64,000 nt of DNA from Ryuthela nishihirai (taxonomy: Eukaryota > Arthropoda > Arachnida > Araneae > Heptathelidae): contig JAWZYU010000010.1 in assembly GCA_038380435.1 (NCBI GenBank), positions 47,960,135 through 48,024,134 on the forward strand, read 5' to 3'. Below, in pieces: positions 23,794 to 35,250 of this stretch. How positions within the stretch are numbered: position 1 is the first letter of the stretch; every line of letters starts with the position of its first letter. A program made the position numbers and the translations under genes. A model generated the notes under the pieces. It was not told the DNA's origin. It was given only the letters and a program-made list of their open reading frames with translations, and searched no databases.

Positions 23794-23957
23794 ACCATTC
23801 TCGAACAATCCGGGCAGTGTGGCATGGCGCAATATTCTGCTGAAAGAAGGCACTACTAGAGGGGGATATACCGTTGCCATGAAAGGAGATACCTGGTCTG
23901 CAATGATGTCATAGTTTCCTTCACATGAATGACTGGACCCAGGGTTTCCCAGAAGAA

Positions 23958-24029
23958 CATCGTTGCCAGATATTTTTTCTGAATTCTGTAATCAACCGTA
24001 ACGTTTGGATATTTTTTTGAGCGACTGTA
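23958..24029. mobile_element. CAGTCGCTC MITE, half copy
   Basis: One arm only, from CATCGTTGCCAGATATTTTTT to GAGCGACTG plus TA at 24028-24029, embedded in the Tc1 relic. Confidence 0.85.
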
Positions 24030-24472
24030 TCCCACTGTCCACATGGTACAACAGAAAACGAAATTCATTGGACCAGACGATCTTCTTCCAATCATTCAAG
24101 GTCCAGTTTTGATGCTCGCATGCCCATTGTAGGCGCTTTCGATAGAAAACCAAGGTTAGAATGGGCACTCGGAAGCGGACTGTGGCTACGCAACCACATT
24201 TTCAGAAGGTTCAAAATACGGGTGTTTTTGTGGAGAGTCAGATATTTGTTGAACTGGCGTGGGTTCCGAGCATTTGATTCAATAGGTACCTAATATGTTC
24301 TACTATAGTTTGTCAGGAAATTTGGCGAGCTGGTGGTCGCATAAATTGTCAACAGACTGTACGATATGTACAACACATTTATTTTCACTAATATTTTCAA
24401 TACTATGAGAACGGTCTTTCACTAAGGCCTCGCACTTGACAGAAAATCACAGCTGGTTCCTTGCCTAGCCGC

Positions 24473-24977
24473 AGGGCCGGTGCGAGGTGGGTTCAGCGCG
24501 CTCCCCGGAACTTGGCCCCGTGCTTTAAAAGACCCCGCGGTCCACGGAAAGTTCATCGTAAAAAAAAGACGCCATTTTCCTATCTTTAACACAGCAGCCG
24601 ACACAATGTATCCTCATTTCTCTAGTTCCACGTCCCACCACCAGAGCGCATGTCAGTTATTTTCCAAGCCCAATAGTAAATCCAATCGCAGAATCCGATA
24701 GTCGATGACTAACTATTCTTTCAATAGAAAGCGAAATAGCGAAATCGGTCAATTTTGATGACGTAATTAAAGATTTTGCGGCGAAAAAGCGAGAAAATTT
24801 ATGCAATATTTATAACATACTCGGTGTTCCTATAAACTGTATGTAGATATGTACCGTACTTTGTACTTATAATAAATAATTTATTATTATAAAATTTAGA
24901 AGTACATATCAATGCGTCTTTTTTTATCCCCACACAATTTTGGAACCCGGCCCCGCAAAGTTTACGCCGGACCTTTT
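24473..24977. mobile_element. Possible DNA transposon fragment
   Basis: CAGGGCCGGTGCGAGG on the left and GGGGCCGG-type sequence plus TTTACGCCGGACCT on the right look like diverged inverted ends about 505 bp apart. No TSD was seen and no coding region is recognised. Confidence 0.35.
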
Positions 24978-25344
24978 CATATTTTCTTTTCTTAGGAGGA
25001 AGAAACATGGGAGGGATCTTTTTTTATAGTCTATGACATTCCCTGTGTCACAAGCTTTCATTTCACATAGAAATTATTAAGTTTCTCTATCGCGTATGAA
25101 AAATATGGTGGAACAACGTTTTGTCAAATCCACAAATCGACCAACCTACAAATAAAGCCAAAAGCTTGGTTGTTCATAATTGTTTAGTTTTGATCTTTTA
25201 TTGTTCTGCCGATTTATGTCTTGCATTATATTTATAATGTGTTGTACATTTTGCGTTTATTGTATTCAAATATTTTTCCATGTTATGACAAATTTATTAT
25301 AATAATATTAAATAAACCTTTTTTTTCAACCTTTCTATTCCATT
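24978..25344. other. AT-rich spacer
   Basis: Nothing recognised. Confidence 0.4.
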
Positions 25345-25355
25345 CTGCTATGGGG

Positions 25356-25742
25356 TTGGGTTGGGTTGTTTTACCTCTGAGCGGCACTTTTTTGCACACA
25401 ATGGGCTAAATGGCCAGGTCACATGGACCCCGAAGGCTCAGAGAAGGTTGGGGGAAGGGACCCACTGGAACAGCTGATGGGAGACAGATGGTAGCCTGCC
25501 GTCAAGTCCATCCAGCGTGTTCTTTAACGTGCACAGGGTATGGCTCTCCCGCACACGGGGCCACGGCTTAACGTCCCATCCGACGGACGGCGGCCTTTCC
25601 AAGCCCATCGGTGTCCCCTACTGACCGTGGCAGGGCGGGGAATTTTGCGGAGATAAATCTCAACGCTGACCCAGCTGGGACTCGAACCTGGGAACTACAG
25701 ATTACGAGCCTGGCGCGCTACTAACTGAGCCACCCCCGCCCC
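25356..25742 (-). mobile_element. SINE-A, full length
   Basis: Perfect 11-bp TSD CTGCTATGGGG at 25345-25355 and 25743-25753. Tail has two to three GGTTG units; A box carries one change (CTAACTGAGCC on the plus strand). Confidence 0.95.
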
Positions 25743-25754
25743 CTGCTATGGGGT

Positions 25755-26036
25755 AAGAATGGCTCAGCTGGTAGCGGGACATCGATGGGCTCTGTATAGC
25801 TGCTGTCCGTCAAAGGGACGTTACACAGCGATTCAGATGAGTGGAAGAGAGCCACATCCTGTGCACGTTAACGAACCTGCTGGATGGCCACAACCTGCTG
25901 GATAGCCATGACGAAAGGCTTCCATCTGTCTCCTAACAACTGTCCAGTGGGTTCCTTTCCTTCAACCTGCCCAGGTTCCTTGTGGCCTGTACACTGTATG
26001 GAAAAAAAAGTACCTCTCAGAAGTAAAAGCAACTCT
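25755..26036 (+). mobile_element. SINE-A relative, old, B box lost
   Basis: Starts AAGAATGGCTCAGCTGGTAGCG (A box kept) and jumps directly to GGGACATCGATGGGCTC, so the anticodon and B-box region is deleted. The body is diverged, with an internal duplication of CCTGCTGGAT(A/G)GCCA, and ends at AGAAGTAAAAGCAAC. The young SINE at 25356 inserted at or next to its 5' end. Confidence 0.82.
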
Positions 26037-26056
26037 TATGCTATATGATAGATTGT

Positions 26057-26396
26057 CTGCTAGGTGAATGGCCTCATCACAGGTCACAAGGACCCCAAAG
26101 GCTCAGAAAAGGTTGGGGGAGGAACTGGAACAGCTGTTTGTAGACAGATGGTATCTTCCCGTCAAGGCAATCCAGCATCTTCTTTAATGTGCACATGGTA
26201 TGGCTCTCCTGCATCCGGAGTCATGACTTAACGTCCCATTCGACGAACGGCAACCTTTCCAAGCCCATCGGTATCTCCTACTGACCGTGGGAAGTTTGGG
26301 AGTTTAGTTGAGATAAATCTCAACACTGACCCAGGTTGGACTCGAACCTGGGAACTGCAGATTACGATCCTCGTGCCCTACCGACCAAGCCAACCT
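26057..26396 (-). mobile_element. SINE-A relative, old copy
   Basis: From TGGCCTCATCACAGGTCAC through TAACGTCCCATTCGACGAACG to GGACTCGAACCTGGGAACTG and ACCGACCAAGCC. The tail end is missing and identity to young copies is visibly lower. Confidence 0.85.
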
Positions 26397-27054
26397 TCGA
26401 CTTACAAATATGTCCTCAAAGATTTCAGAATCAATTATAATTCATAGCATTGTTCCTTATAATAAATTGGGCTTAATGTTTCTACTTCTTAACGTCACAT
26501 TTTTCAAGAAACAAATTAACGACGTTAAGGGACAACATAGTGTAGCTATTAATTTTTTCTCTACGATTTTTTGCGGTTTTCCTGGTAAACAGGACAGTGC
26601 CGTATTTTGGATTTCGGTAACATGTGACTCCCCAAGTGCCACTTCCGAAATAAATGTCTCGCATTAATAATTTTCTCATTCGTCTCTCCGTCTGTATGAT
26701 AATTCCCTTTGTAAAGTGATCTGCCTTTAAAGAAACAATTCAGGAGCCTCCTTTGCAGGAAGAAGAAAATGACGGCATCGTCCGTCTCAACTTACAAATT
26801 AAGGATTACCAGTTAATTTTTCAAGATTAATTCAAGCACATTTTTTTTTTCATTTCTGCTATCACGAATAACGCATCACTAATTACGAAAGACTAATTGC
26901 TGAGAAGCGTCATCAGCAATCATTTCAAATGCATATCGTTAAGAGGGCAAAAAAAATGCGCTGACTTCAATCTGTCTTAAAATAATTCTTTGCAGAAAAC
27001 ATTACCGATGGGATTGTCATATTAAATTCTCTGCGAAATGTGCCTCGCATTCTG
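26397..27054. other. Spacer
   Basis: Frames near 26410-26679 overlap in both directions and show no domain. No repeat recognised. Confidence 0.4.
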
Positions 27055-27378
27055 TTGAGTTGTTGTACCTTTGAGCGGCACTTTTTCTCTCACTTTTTCT
27101 TTTAATGGCCAGGTCACAAGGACCCGGCCATTTAGGGAAAATGGATCCACTTGACAGCTGTTAAGAGACAGACTTAAGCCTCCCGTCAAGGCCATCCAGC
27201 GTTTTTTTTTATGTGCATAAGCTGTTTCTCCTGCACACGTCCCCACGGCTTAATGTCCCATCCGACGGACGGCGGCTTCCAAGTTTAACGTTGTCCCCCT
27301 TCTTACTGAGAGCAGGATCGGAGCTAGAGGAATAAATCTCAAAGCTTACGCAGATGGAACTCGAATCTGGGAACTCAC
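27055..27378 (-). mobile_element. SINE-A relative, old copy
   Basis: GAGTTGTTGTACCTTTGAGCGGCAC through GACGGACGGCGGCTTCC to ACTCGAATCTGGGAACTCAC. The A-box part of the head is lost. Confidence 0.85.
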
Positions 27379-27893
27379 TACGAATAAAATCGAGAAATGA
27401 AAACAATTATATCATGCTGTACAGCCATATAGTGTTCACCTAAATTTATGTAATATACTCTCATGCAATGAAATATATACAATCGTTTCTGACATCTTTC
27501 GCACCTATAGCTTATTTCTTTTCTTGCTTCTTCTCTTCAGCTAGTGTTAGAATACACGAAACATCTCTTTTAAGGCATGTCATTTGAAAGCACTAGCAAT
27601 GGGAATGAGAAATTCTTGACTAAAGAGCAGTTTCTCTTTCCCAGTGACAGTTAAATCTTTGTTTTCTTTCAAGGTTTGTAAAGGCTAACTAATCCCAAAC
27701 TGCACTGTCTATTTTACTGCTTATTTAAATGTCACGAAACTCCGTAGTTAATTATGTTGTGATGCTAAATACGAAATATGTCAGGCATTGTGTAACCGAA
27801 GAGTAATGGGAATCGAAACTGCTGATCCTAGAATCTGATCCCTTCCCCAAGTACTTTATAATTACTCAAATACAGGTAACCCCGCCCCCCTCC
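27379..27893. other. Spacer
   Basis: Nothing recognised. Confidence 0.4.
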
Positions 27894-27896
27894 TCC

Positions 27897-28182
27897 GGGT
27901 TGGGTTGTTGTTTTACCTCTGAGCGGCACATTTTTGCACACCATGGGCTAAATGGCCAGGTCACATGGACCCCGAAGGCTCAGAGAAGGTTGGGGGAGGG
28001 GACCCACTGGAACAGCTGTTGGGAGACAGATGGTAGCCTCCCGTCAAGGCCATCCAGCGTGTTCTTTAACGTGCACAGGGTATGGCTCTCCCGCACACGG
28101 GGCCACGGCTTAACGTTCCATCCGACGGACGGAGGCCTTTACAAGCCCATCGGTGTCCTATACTGACCGTGGGCAGGGCGGG
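27897..28182 (-). mobile_element. SINE-A, left half of a head-to-head inverted pair
   Basis: Young copy (tail GGGTTGGGTTGTTG) running leftward; it stops at GGGCAGGGCGGGG, before the tRNA head. A second copy in the opposite direction follows immediately, so the two bodies form a long hairpin-capable palindrome. Confidence 0.92.
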
Positions 28183-28441
28183 GACACCGATGGCCTTGGA
28201 AAGGCCGCCGTCCGTCGGATGGGACGTTAAGCCGTGCCCCCCCCGTGCAGGAGAGCCATACCTTGTGCACGTTAAAGAACACGCTGGATGGCCTTAACGG
28301 GATTCTACCATCTGTCTCCCAACAGTTTTTTCAGTGGGTTCATTACCCCAACCTTCTGTGAGCTTTCGGGGTCCGTGTGACCTGGCCATTTAGCCCATGG
28401 TGTGCAAAAAAGTGCCGCTCAGAGGTAAAACAACCCAACCC
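28180..28441 (+). mobile_element. SINE-A, right half of the inverted pair
   Basis: Begins at GGGGACACCGATGG and runs to AACAACCCAACCC. The junction shares the bases GGGG (28180-28183) with the left copy. Both halves lack A and B boxes. No TSD around the pair was seen. Confidence 0.92.
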
Positions 28442-28980
28442 ATGTGGACAGTAATAATCGATACGTAGTGCGCAGACTGAGATCTCTTATGTACTTAAGG
28501 AAAAAAGCACCTTCGATGATATTCTTTTCTAAAGATGTCACTTCGAGGTCATCGTTTCCCATCCGTTTGCTGCCGTTGATCCGCAAATGATACTATTTCA
28601 GTGGCCGTGGAGATAGAGAACTGACGAATCTCGCACTAAAGCTTCACTACGATATCGATTCTCTTACGCTTCTACGAAAATCTGCTCTAATCCGATTAAC
28701 AGCTCTCTGCCTCAACGAACCAGGAAAAAAAAGACCTCTTTCATTTGGTGTCATATGGACTTTGGACCATTCAACCTAAACTAGCTCTTACGGAGCAAAT
28801 AATATTGCTCACGAAAAGTACATCACTTCTATCAAAATCAAACAATCGTATCAAATTTTCCCTCAAGGGCAGGGAACGGAACTTTTATTGCATCAAGAGC
28901 CATAAGAGCAAAAAACGAAACGAGGAATGTGAGAATGACAAATTATTTTATTTAAAAAAACTTAAAACCATGACTTTAAA
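28442..28980. other. Spacer
   Basis: A 79-codon frame at 28745-28984 has no recognisable domain. Nothing else seen. Confidence 0.4.
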
Positions 28981-29169
28981 ATAAATAACTCGTAAGCAGC
29001 TACTTGTGACAGACGTCTCACAGGCGTTTGTCCGCTTAATATACCATAAAGAAGATCTATGAGAATGGCAGGACCTCAGCAGAAAGACAAAGCGTCCATG
29101 CTTTACCTAGGGCTCGAAACGAGGTCCCTTTGGTTAGTGAGCGAGCACGCTAACCACTCAACCATGGGG
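28981..29169 (-). mobile_element. SINE-B copy
   Basis: Body CATAAAGAAGATCTATGAGAATGGC..., B box as GGGCTCGAAACGAGG, A-box side as GCACGCTAACCACTCAACCATG (minus strand: TGGTTGAGTGGTTAGCGTGC). All main SINE-B parts are present, diverged. Confidence 0.82.
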
Positions 29170-29440
29170 ATGGCTAACTTTAAAATAAGCATATTCAAGT
29201 GTTTTCAATAAAAATGTATTGTAAAAATAATTTTTTAAAACTAGAAGAAAAGCATATCGCATGAAGAGAATATGGCATGTTGTTTTTCAAAGAGAATGAA
29301 GCTCTCCATTTTAGGATATCAATGCCTTTTAAAAGTGTAATTTCGAATAAATTGATGGTTGAGGATATGTATACTATTCTATTAGTACTATATACATTTC
29401 ACACAAAAACACAAAAATTTTACACACAAAAAGGATTTGC

Positions 29441-29801
29441 CTTGGGTTGTTTTACCTCTGAGCGGCACTTTTTTGCACACCATGGGCTAAATGGCCAGGT
29501 CACATGGACTCCGAAGGGTCAGAGAAGGTTGGGGGAGGGGACCCACTGGAACAGCTGTTGGGAGACAGATGGTAGCCTGTCGTCAAGACCATCCAGCATG
29601 TTCTTTAACGTGCACAGGGTATGGCTTAACGTCCCATCCGACGGACGGCGGCCTTTCCAAGCCCATCTGTGTCCCCTACTGACCGTGGGCAGGGCGGGGA
29701 ATTTTGCGGAGATAAATCTCAACGCTGACCCAGCTGGGACTCGAAACTGGGAACTACAGATTACGAGCCGGGAGTGCTACCGACTGAGCCACTCCCGCCC
29801 C
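29441..29801 (-). mobile_element. SINE-A with internal deletion
   Basis: TSD ACACACAAAAAGGA at 29422-29435 and 29802-29815, with a few extra bases (TTTGC) before the tail. A deletion joins CAGGGTATGG directly to CTTAACGTCCC, removing the CTCTCCCGCACACGGGGCC part. Confidence 0.92.
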
Positions 29802-30234
29802 ACACACAAAAAGGAATTTTTCATTCACCTCTTAAAAGGAAAAATTGCACATTCCCACGTCCCCTTGTGGTAAGGAGGCGAAGCACTGCTGCTAATGTAA
29901 ACCTCTTAATCAGCACATTTTTCCATCAAAATTTCGAATTTTTCGAGGTTCTCGCAGCACTTCGATAGCTCAGTGCTCAGAGATTGTAATTTGAGCACCT
30001 GAAATGCGTCAGTACTTTAAAACCATCGTCTGCCGACCTATTCCTGTGCTTGTTTTCCACAAAATCCGTTGAAGTAAAAGGTAAGAAATTAAAAATATAA
30101 AAAGGTACCTTCCTATCTCTACGAACAAGTAAAAACTAAAATTTTCACATGGAGATGGCGAAATCACTCCGCTGAATTCATATTCGCTTCAAAAGAGGAT
30201 AGGATGGCGGCAATTTTTGTTCAGTAATAAAGTA

Positions 30235-30372
30235 TCACAGGAGGTGTCCTGTAGACGTGGAACTCATGAAACGTTTAGATGAAAAAAATTTAGTTTCTCC
30301 GTTAGTTGGATTTGAACCCACTTCTCTTAATATGCCAGGCGTGCTAGAACGGCAAGACTATATTTTTAGCTA
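30235..30372 (-). mobile_element. SINE-C head fragment
   Basis: On the minus strand a B box (GTGGGTTCAAATCCAAC) sits beside a tRNA-like stretch ending TTGCCGTTCTAGCACGCC. The adjoining CATGGAACTCATGA-like motif (GTGGAACTCATGAAACG) and TTTAGTTTCTCC are shared with 53865-54005 and 57240-57395. The region 29816-30234 to its left shows only TAGCTCAGTGC near 29968, A-box-like but without a B box. Confidence 0.6.
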
Positions 30373-30699
30373 ACTATTTGTAGAGAAAATTCTTTAAGGA
30401 AATAAGTCACAAGGGAAAAATTAAAGCTCTCACTGAAATCTGCTTAAATCCTCTTTTCGACACTCTTGGATAATTATTAATTAAACATTTATAGGAGATG
30501 AAACAATCACCAACAATAATGCCAGTCATTAGAGATTTATTGGTTTATAGTTATAGTATCATTAGATGTTATCAAAAATATCAAAGAATTGGGAAAAAAC
30601 ACTCTATGCTAAACAATTCATTAAAATAAATTTAAAAAAATCATCGAAGTTCAAAAAGGAATTTGGGTTGCAGAAGAAGGATTCTGAAGACGAAAATTT
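30373..30699. other. AT-rich spacer
   Basis: Nothing recognised. Confidence 0.4.
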
Positions 30700-31045
30700 T
30701 GGGTTGTTTTACCTCTGAAAGTCACTTTTTTTCACAGAATGGACTAAATATCCAAGTCACAGGGACCCCTGGAGCTCAGAGAAGGTTATGTGAAGGGATT
30801 CATTGGACAGATGTTAGGAGACAGATGATAGCCTCCTGTCAAGGCCATCCAGAGACTTCTTAACGTGCATAGGGTGTGGCTCTCTCAGCACACTGAACCA
30901 CGGCTTAACGTCCCATCCAAAGGACGGCGGCCTTTCTAAACCCATCAGTGTTACCTTTCTCACTGGTGCTGGGTAGGGGTTTAGCAGAGATAATTCTCAA
31001 TATTATAGATTACGAACCTGCTATCGATTTCGCCAACCTACACCC
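30700..31045 (-). mobile_element. SINE-A relative, old copy
   Basis: TTTTGGGTTGTTTTACCTCTG on the left, GGACGGCGGCCTTTC in the middle, and a worn head (TTACGAACCTGCTATCGATTTCGCC) with the B box deleted. Confidence 0.85.
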
Positions 31046-31684
31046 ACGAAAAGAACGATTGCAAAGAGTAACGTATACTGTTAAATATTCCAGTGGCCAT
31101 TACTCTTTTAATAATGGAAGCATATTGGTGAAAATCAAGATTTAGATTTCATTCAATTGAAAAGATTAGATTGAAATTGAAAAGATTTAGATTTCATTCT
31201 TATGAAATTCTTCGATAAAAAACCTCATTCTGGAAATTATTAATTTTCATACTTCGCTTTCCACTCATAAGAGCCTAACATTTGAATATTAAGGAATTAA
31301 CTCACTGTGGGAAGTAGAGTTTGGAACCCCATTCAGTTACACTCGCGAATACCTTAAATGATAGAACTAAGATTACATGGACAAACTGTCTATGTCAGCC
31401 CTACGGTATCAACATATTTACATAATCCTTCTCTGTATCCACAACTAAGCCACGCATATAAAAGGCTTCGCTCTTTTTAACATGTTTGTTGCTAAATGCG
31501 TCATATGACATTTTCAGAACAAACTCCAAAGTTTTCCTTATCGGTGTACAAATTTCATCTGCGTTCGTATCTCCAGTTGAACTATTTGAATGGTTGTTGA
31601 ATACCTACTCCAGAATTCACAGGGGTCATAAAAGGAGATATCGAATGATACATATACATTGAGATGTTAGTTTATTAGGTTTAA
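31046..31684. other. AT-rich spacer
   Basis: A short direct repeat around AAAAGATTAGATTGAAATTG occurs near 31150-31200. Nothing else recognised. Confidence 0.4.
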
Positions 31685-31689
31685 CCTAC

Positions 31690-32420
31690 CTAGTAGCATG
31701 TTGCGCCTCCTTTGGCCTTCAGAACAGCCCGAATGCGTGAAGGCATGGAACTTAAAAGATGCTGGATGTATTGTGCAGGAATGTTGTACCATGCCGAAAT
31801 GACTTTGTCACGCAGTTGCTGCAAAATTGGACAGTGGCACAGTATCTCTGCAAACATCCCTTACCACTTCATTCCAAAGATGTTCGATAAGGTATAGATC
31901 TGGGGACTGCAGGCCAATGAAGCAAGGAAAATTCGTCGGCATGTTCCTGGAATCTTTCGGTGATAATACGTGCCTTGTGAGTAGGTGCATTATCATGCTG
32001 AACGTGTCCATCCAAGCGAGGATGAACTGTCACCATGAAGGAAGGAATTTGGTCAGCAAACGATATTCAATACTCCATGGCAGTCAGATGTTTATCGATG
32101 GGTATCAGGGGAGGGGGGGGGGCTAATGTGTGCCAATTAAATCTTCTCCACACCATCACACCGCCACTATTGGAGAGCATTGTTGACGACACCAGACAAA
32201 ATGGCCTCATGTTGCTTGCGACAAATTCTGATTCTTCCATCAGAAAGATACAAAATAAGCCTTGATTTATCCTACCAGGCTACTTGTTCCAGTCCTCAAC
32301 AGTTCAATGTTGATGTTCCTGCGTTCTGGAGATGCGCTGTCTTGTTCTTCACTGACAACATCAGAACTAGACATGGACGACAGTTGTTGTAGCCCACTTG
32401 TTACAAGGTCGGATATGTTG
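31690..32420 (-). pseudogene. Tc1-like transposase relic
   Basis: Minus-strand translation gives, from right to left: AWQDKSRLI-like and DGRIRICRKQ segments (about 32290-32200), QHDNAPTHKARIITERFQ (about 32005-31950, second catalytic Asp), SPDLYLIEHLWNEV (about 31885, third acidic residue region), NIPAQYIQHLLSSMPSRIRA and KAKGGATCY with a stop near 31690. Frames change at least twice, so it is inactive. No N-terminal DNA-binding domain is seen; it is 5'-truncated or too diverged. Confidence 0.8.
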
Positions 32421-32645
32421 TGCGTTCGGAGATGACCTTCTGCACACCAATGTTTAATCCGGCTATGATTTGCCAGGTCTGTTTGCTTGCACGATTCTCG
32501 CTAGTCTTCTTTGACCCCTCTGATCCACAAACTGTTTTCGTCCATAGGATTGCCAATCAGTGGTCGTTTTTTGGTTTTTCTCTTATGATCTCTCTGAATG
32601 AAGAAAAACGAAAGAAGCAACCATGCATTGTCCAGGCACAACCAG

Positions 32646-32698
32646 GGATTTCTTTGATCACTGATCAAGCACGCTAACAACTCGGCTGTCGGGACGGT
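32646..32698 (-). mobile_element. SINE-B head fragment
   Basis: GATCAAGCACGCTAACAACTCGGC matches the A-box side of the SINE-B head. Body not seen. The stretch 32421-32645 is unrecognised. Confidence 0.55.
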
Positions 32699-32984
32699 AA
32701 GGGTTATAAAAAAATGGGATACTAAAACTAGGGGTACAGAAATTTGCATCAATTCTATGCCCCCCCACCCCCCTCAAAGAAAAAACTCTGAATATGTCAG
32801 ATTATTTTTCACGCCACACACTTGCGGAGTGCTTGGGAATGATGCAGCCATCAGACGCTTGTCTTGAATGGTGTATGTTACGCCGGACACGCCTAGTTTT
32901 ATTTGCATCTTCGGAATTAACGGGATGCCTTCCTATAGCGTTCTCTCCACCCTCATTTCCACCATTGAAATCAGTTATAAAATC

Positions 32985-33905
32985 ACAAGCACGTATGTCA
33001 AAACTCGATGGTCTTTTAATTCGGTTACATCAATATGAGGAAAGGTGACAAAACTGGTCTATAAATTCATTTACAACATCACAAGCTTTGATGGCAAGAA
33101 ATGGTGTTTGCATTCAATTACAGCATCATCAATGAACATAGATGTCAAAATTCAATGGTCTTTTAATTCGGGTTGACAAAAATAATCTTTAAATTCAGTT
33201 GCATAAGCATAGATGACAAAAAAAAGCTTTCCAAATAAAATTTCAAAATTTTATGAATTTTAAATTCGGTTGCATTATTATGAACATAGGTGGCAAAAAA
33301 ATTTTACATTCATATGCATATGTGACAAAAAAAATGGTCTGTAAATTCAATTACAGCAACATGAGCATAGGTGGCAAAATTTTATTATCTTTCAATTCAG
33401 TTAGATTAACATGAGCATAGATGACTTTATCACTACTGTTTAGTAATGCTAAAGGTTGGGTTGTTTCACCTATGAGCGGCACTTTTTTGCACACCATGGG
33501 CTAAATGGCCAGGTCACATGGACTCCGAAGGGTCAGAGAAGGTTGTGGGAGGGGACCCACTGGAACAGCTGTTGGGAGACAGATGGTAGCCTCCCGTCAA
33601 GGCCATTCAGGGTGTTCTTTAATGTGCACAGGGTATGGCTCTCCTGAACACGGCTTAGCGTCTCATCCGACGGACGGCGGCCTTTCCAAGCCCATCGGTG
33701 TCCCCTACTGACCGTGGGCAGGGCGGGGAATTTTGCGGAGATAAATCTCAACGCTGACCCAGCTCGGACTCGAACCTGGGAACTACAGATTACGAGCCTG
33801 GCGCGCTACCGACTGAGCCACCCCCGCCCCAGTAATGCTAAAGAAAACATTCTTTAAATTCAATCACGGCATCACGAGTACAGGTGGCAAAATTCGACTG
33901 CAAAT
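32985..33905. repeat. Degenerate tandem array, about 48-bp unit, split by a SINE
   Basis: Variants of GGTCTTTAAATTCAGTTACA then CATGAGCATAGGTGACAAAA recur at irregular 46-55 bp spacing (for example near 33010, 33056, 33103, 33157, 33336, 33385), with one more unit after the SINE near 33860. About ten units in all. Confidence 0.75.
33455..33830 (-). mobile_element. SINE-A subfamily copy
   Basis: Perfect 13-bp TSD AGTAATGCTAAAG at 33442-33454 and 33831-33843, inside the tandem array. Full head with A box; the B box carries one change on the plus strand (GCTCGGACTCGAACC). Shares diagnostic changes with 6990-7337. Confidence 0.95.
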
Positions 33906-34034
33906 AATATGTTTTGGAAATCTAAAACGCACTTCGTTCTCCTGTGTTGAGACCAAGAAAACTAATTATTTAAAATAACTTTCTGTTTGTTATTTTTTTT
34001 ATTTATTTAGTAAGAGGCAATAAAAAAATAATAT

Positions 34035-34229
34035 AAAGCCCCTCACGGAGCTTATGTCATATGCTTGCCATAGAGGTTTGACAGAAGGCTGTCAGTTTAT
34101 GCTCCAGAGTAGAAAGTCTGTGAGGATGGCGAGACCTCAGCAGAAAGACAAACATCCATGACTAACTAAGGAATCGAATCTAGGTCCCTTTGATCAGCAG
34201 CCAAGCGCGTTAACCACTCGGCTAGGGGA
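34035..34229 (-). mobile_element. SINE-B copy
   Basis: Contains GGAGCTTATGTCATATGCTTGCC, GAGGATGGCGAGACCTCAGC, and the full head (minus strand CTAGCCGAGTGGTTAACGCG). The tail side begins with TTTATTTAGTAAGAGG at about 33998. Confidence 0.82.
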
Positions 34230-34719
34230 CGGCTTGTAAGAGATAATCTTATCATAAATAAATAACCTTAGGGATGTAATCACACATGGGAATTATAATC
34301 AGTATCTAAAAGTACGGAAGTCGAAATGTAAGATCCATTATTTTGAAATGCCCCATAATTCAGATAAATAGATAACTATATGAATAGAATAAATAATGAG
34401 ACTGATACTTATATTTATATTGATTTCATATGTAAATCTAGTTTTATGATGAAAAATTACTACATAAATTTTAATATTTTATTTAAGTCTATTTTTATTG
34501 TTTCAAATAATTAAGAGATCGAAATTCTTTATTCTCGGTATTCTGTTTAGTAATGAATGCATATCTTTTCAAGTCGTCAATCATTTCATTTTGCGTAATC
34601 CATCGTTTTATGAAAGTAAAAGTATTCTTTATTATTTAAAAAAAATAACGTGAGAGGCAGCAATGTTTACAACGGTTGGGATAAATCGGGATTCTACACT
34701 GGACTATTAAAATATTCAA

Positions 34720-34878
34720 ACATTTCCAAAATATGTCATTGGGAATCTAACTTCGAAGCTCTATAACTTCTGAAATATTCATTTCGTGGAAAAATGTGAC
34801 TAAATACAAATTAAAGATCGCAATGAAATCTATTTAAATCTCGATTTTTCAACAATATTTATTCGTTTAAAGTTATGG
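34720..34878 (+). repeat. AT-rich dispersed repeat (SINE-C body)
   Basis: CTATAACTTCTGAAATATTC through AAAATGTGACTAAATAC and ATTTAAATCTCGATTT to AAAGTTATGG, preceded by ATGTCATTGGGAATC, all in the same order as at 7660-7819. Confidence 0.7.
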
Positions 34879-35096
34879 AAACGGGAATATTTAACAATAA
34901 ATTCGTTTGTTTTATAAAAATCATTGGTAATTTCTAATATTGAAATAATCATTACGCAAACTTCTTAAATATAAACCTTTGTTTACATTATCTGTTTTCA
35001 TCTCAGTTTGAAACAATGTTTATTATTTAAGTTTTAATTACTTTTTGATGAAAAACCTTACAACGCATTATTGTTGTGAAATATTCCAGCTTCTGT

Positions 35097-35250
35097 AAGT
35101 CTTCAAATATTGAACGAATACTATGAAAAACTGATATTTAAATAGATTTAATTACGATCTTTAATTTTCTTTAAATCATTTTTGGTATTAAATCTACAAT
35201 TAAGAAATTATAGAACAGCGAAGTAAGATTCCCATTGACATAAAATGGAA
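35097..35250 (-). repeat. AT-rich dispersed repeat, inverted
   Basis: GTCTTCAAATATTGAACG through AAATAGATTTAATTACGATC to AGAAATTATAG, followed by GATTCCCATTGACATAAAATGG, which matches the extension seen in other copies. The interval 34230-34719 is unrecognised. Confidence 0.65.

Larger units (their letters stand above)
23349..24400 (-). pseudogene. Tc1-like transposon relic with internal duplication
   Basis: Left end CACTGAAGAGCCAACACATT resembles Tc1-type termini. The minus strand encodes NPIEHLWFVLEQHVRSAVA, QPRNLQELKDLLVTCYYQI, FRNLAASMPRPVRAVLSACG and GGPTSY: the C-terminal third of a Tc1 transposase including the last acidic residue region. Upstream, the WSNEFRF-like segment around 24070-24110 is recognisable. 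The N-terminal DNA-binding part is not seen. Confidence 0.8.

Noticed and set aside
32985..33905. CRISPR-like array
   Set aside because: Repeats are degenerate with no unique spacers, and the DNA is eukaryotic.
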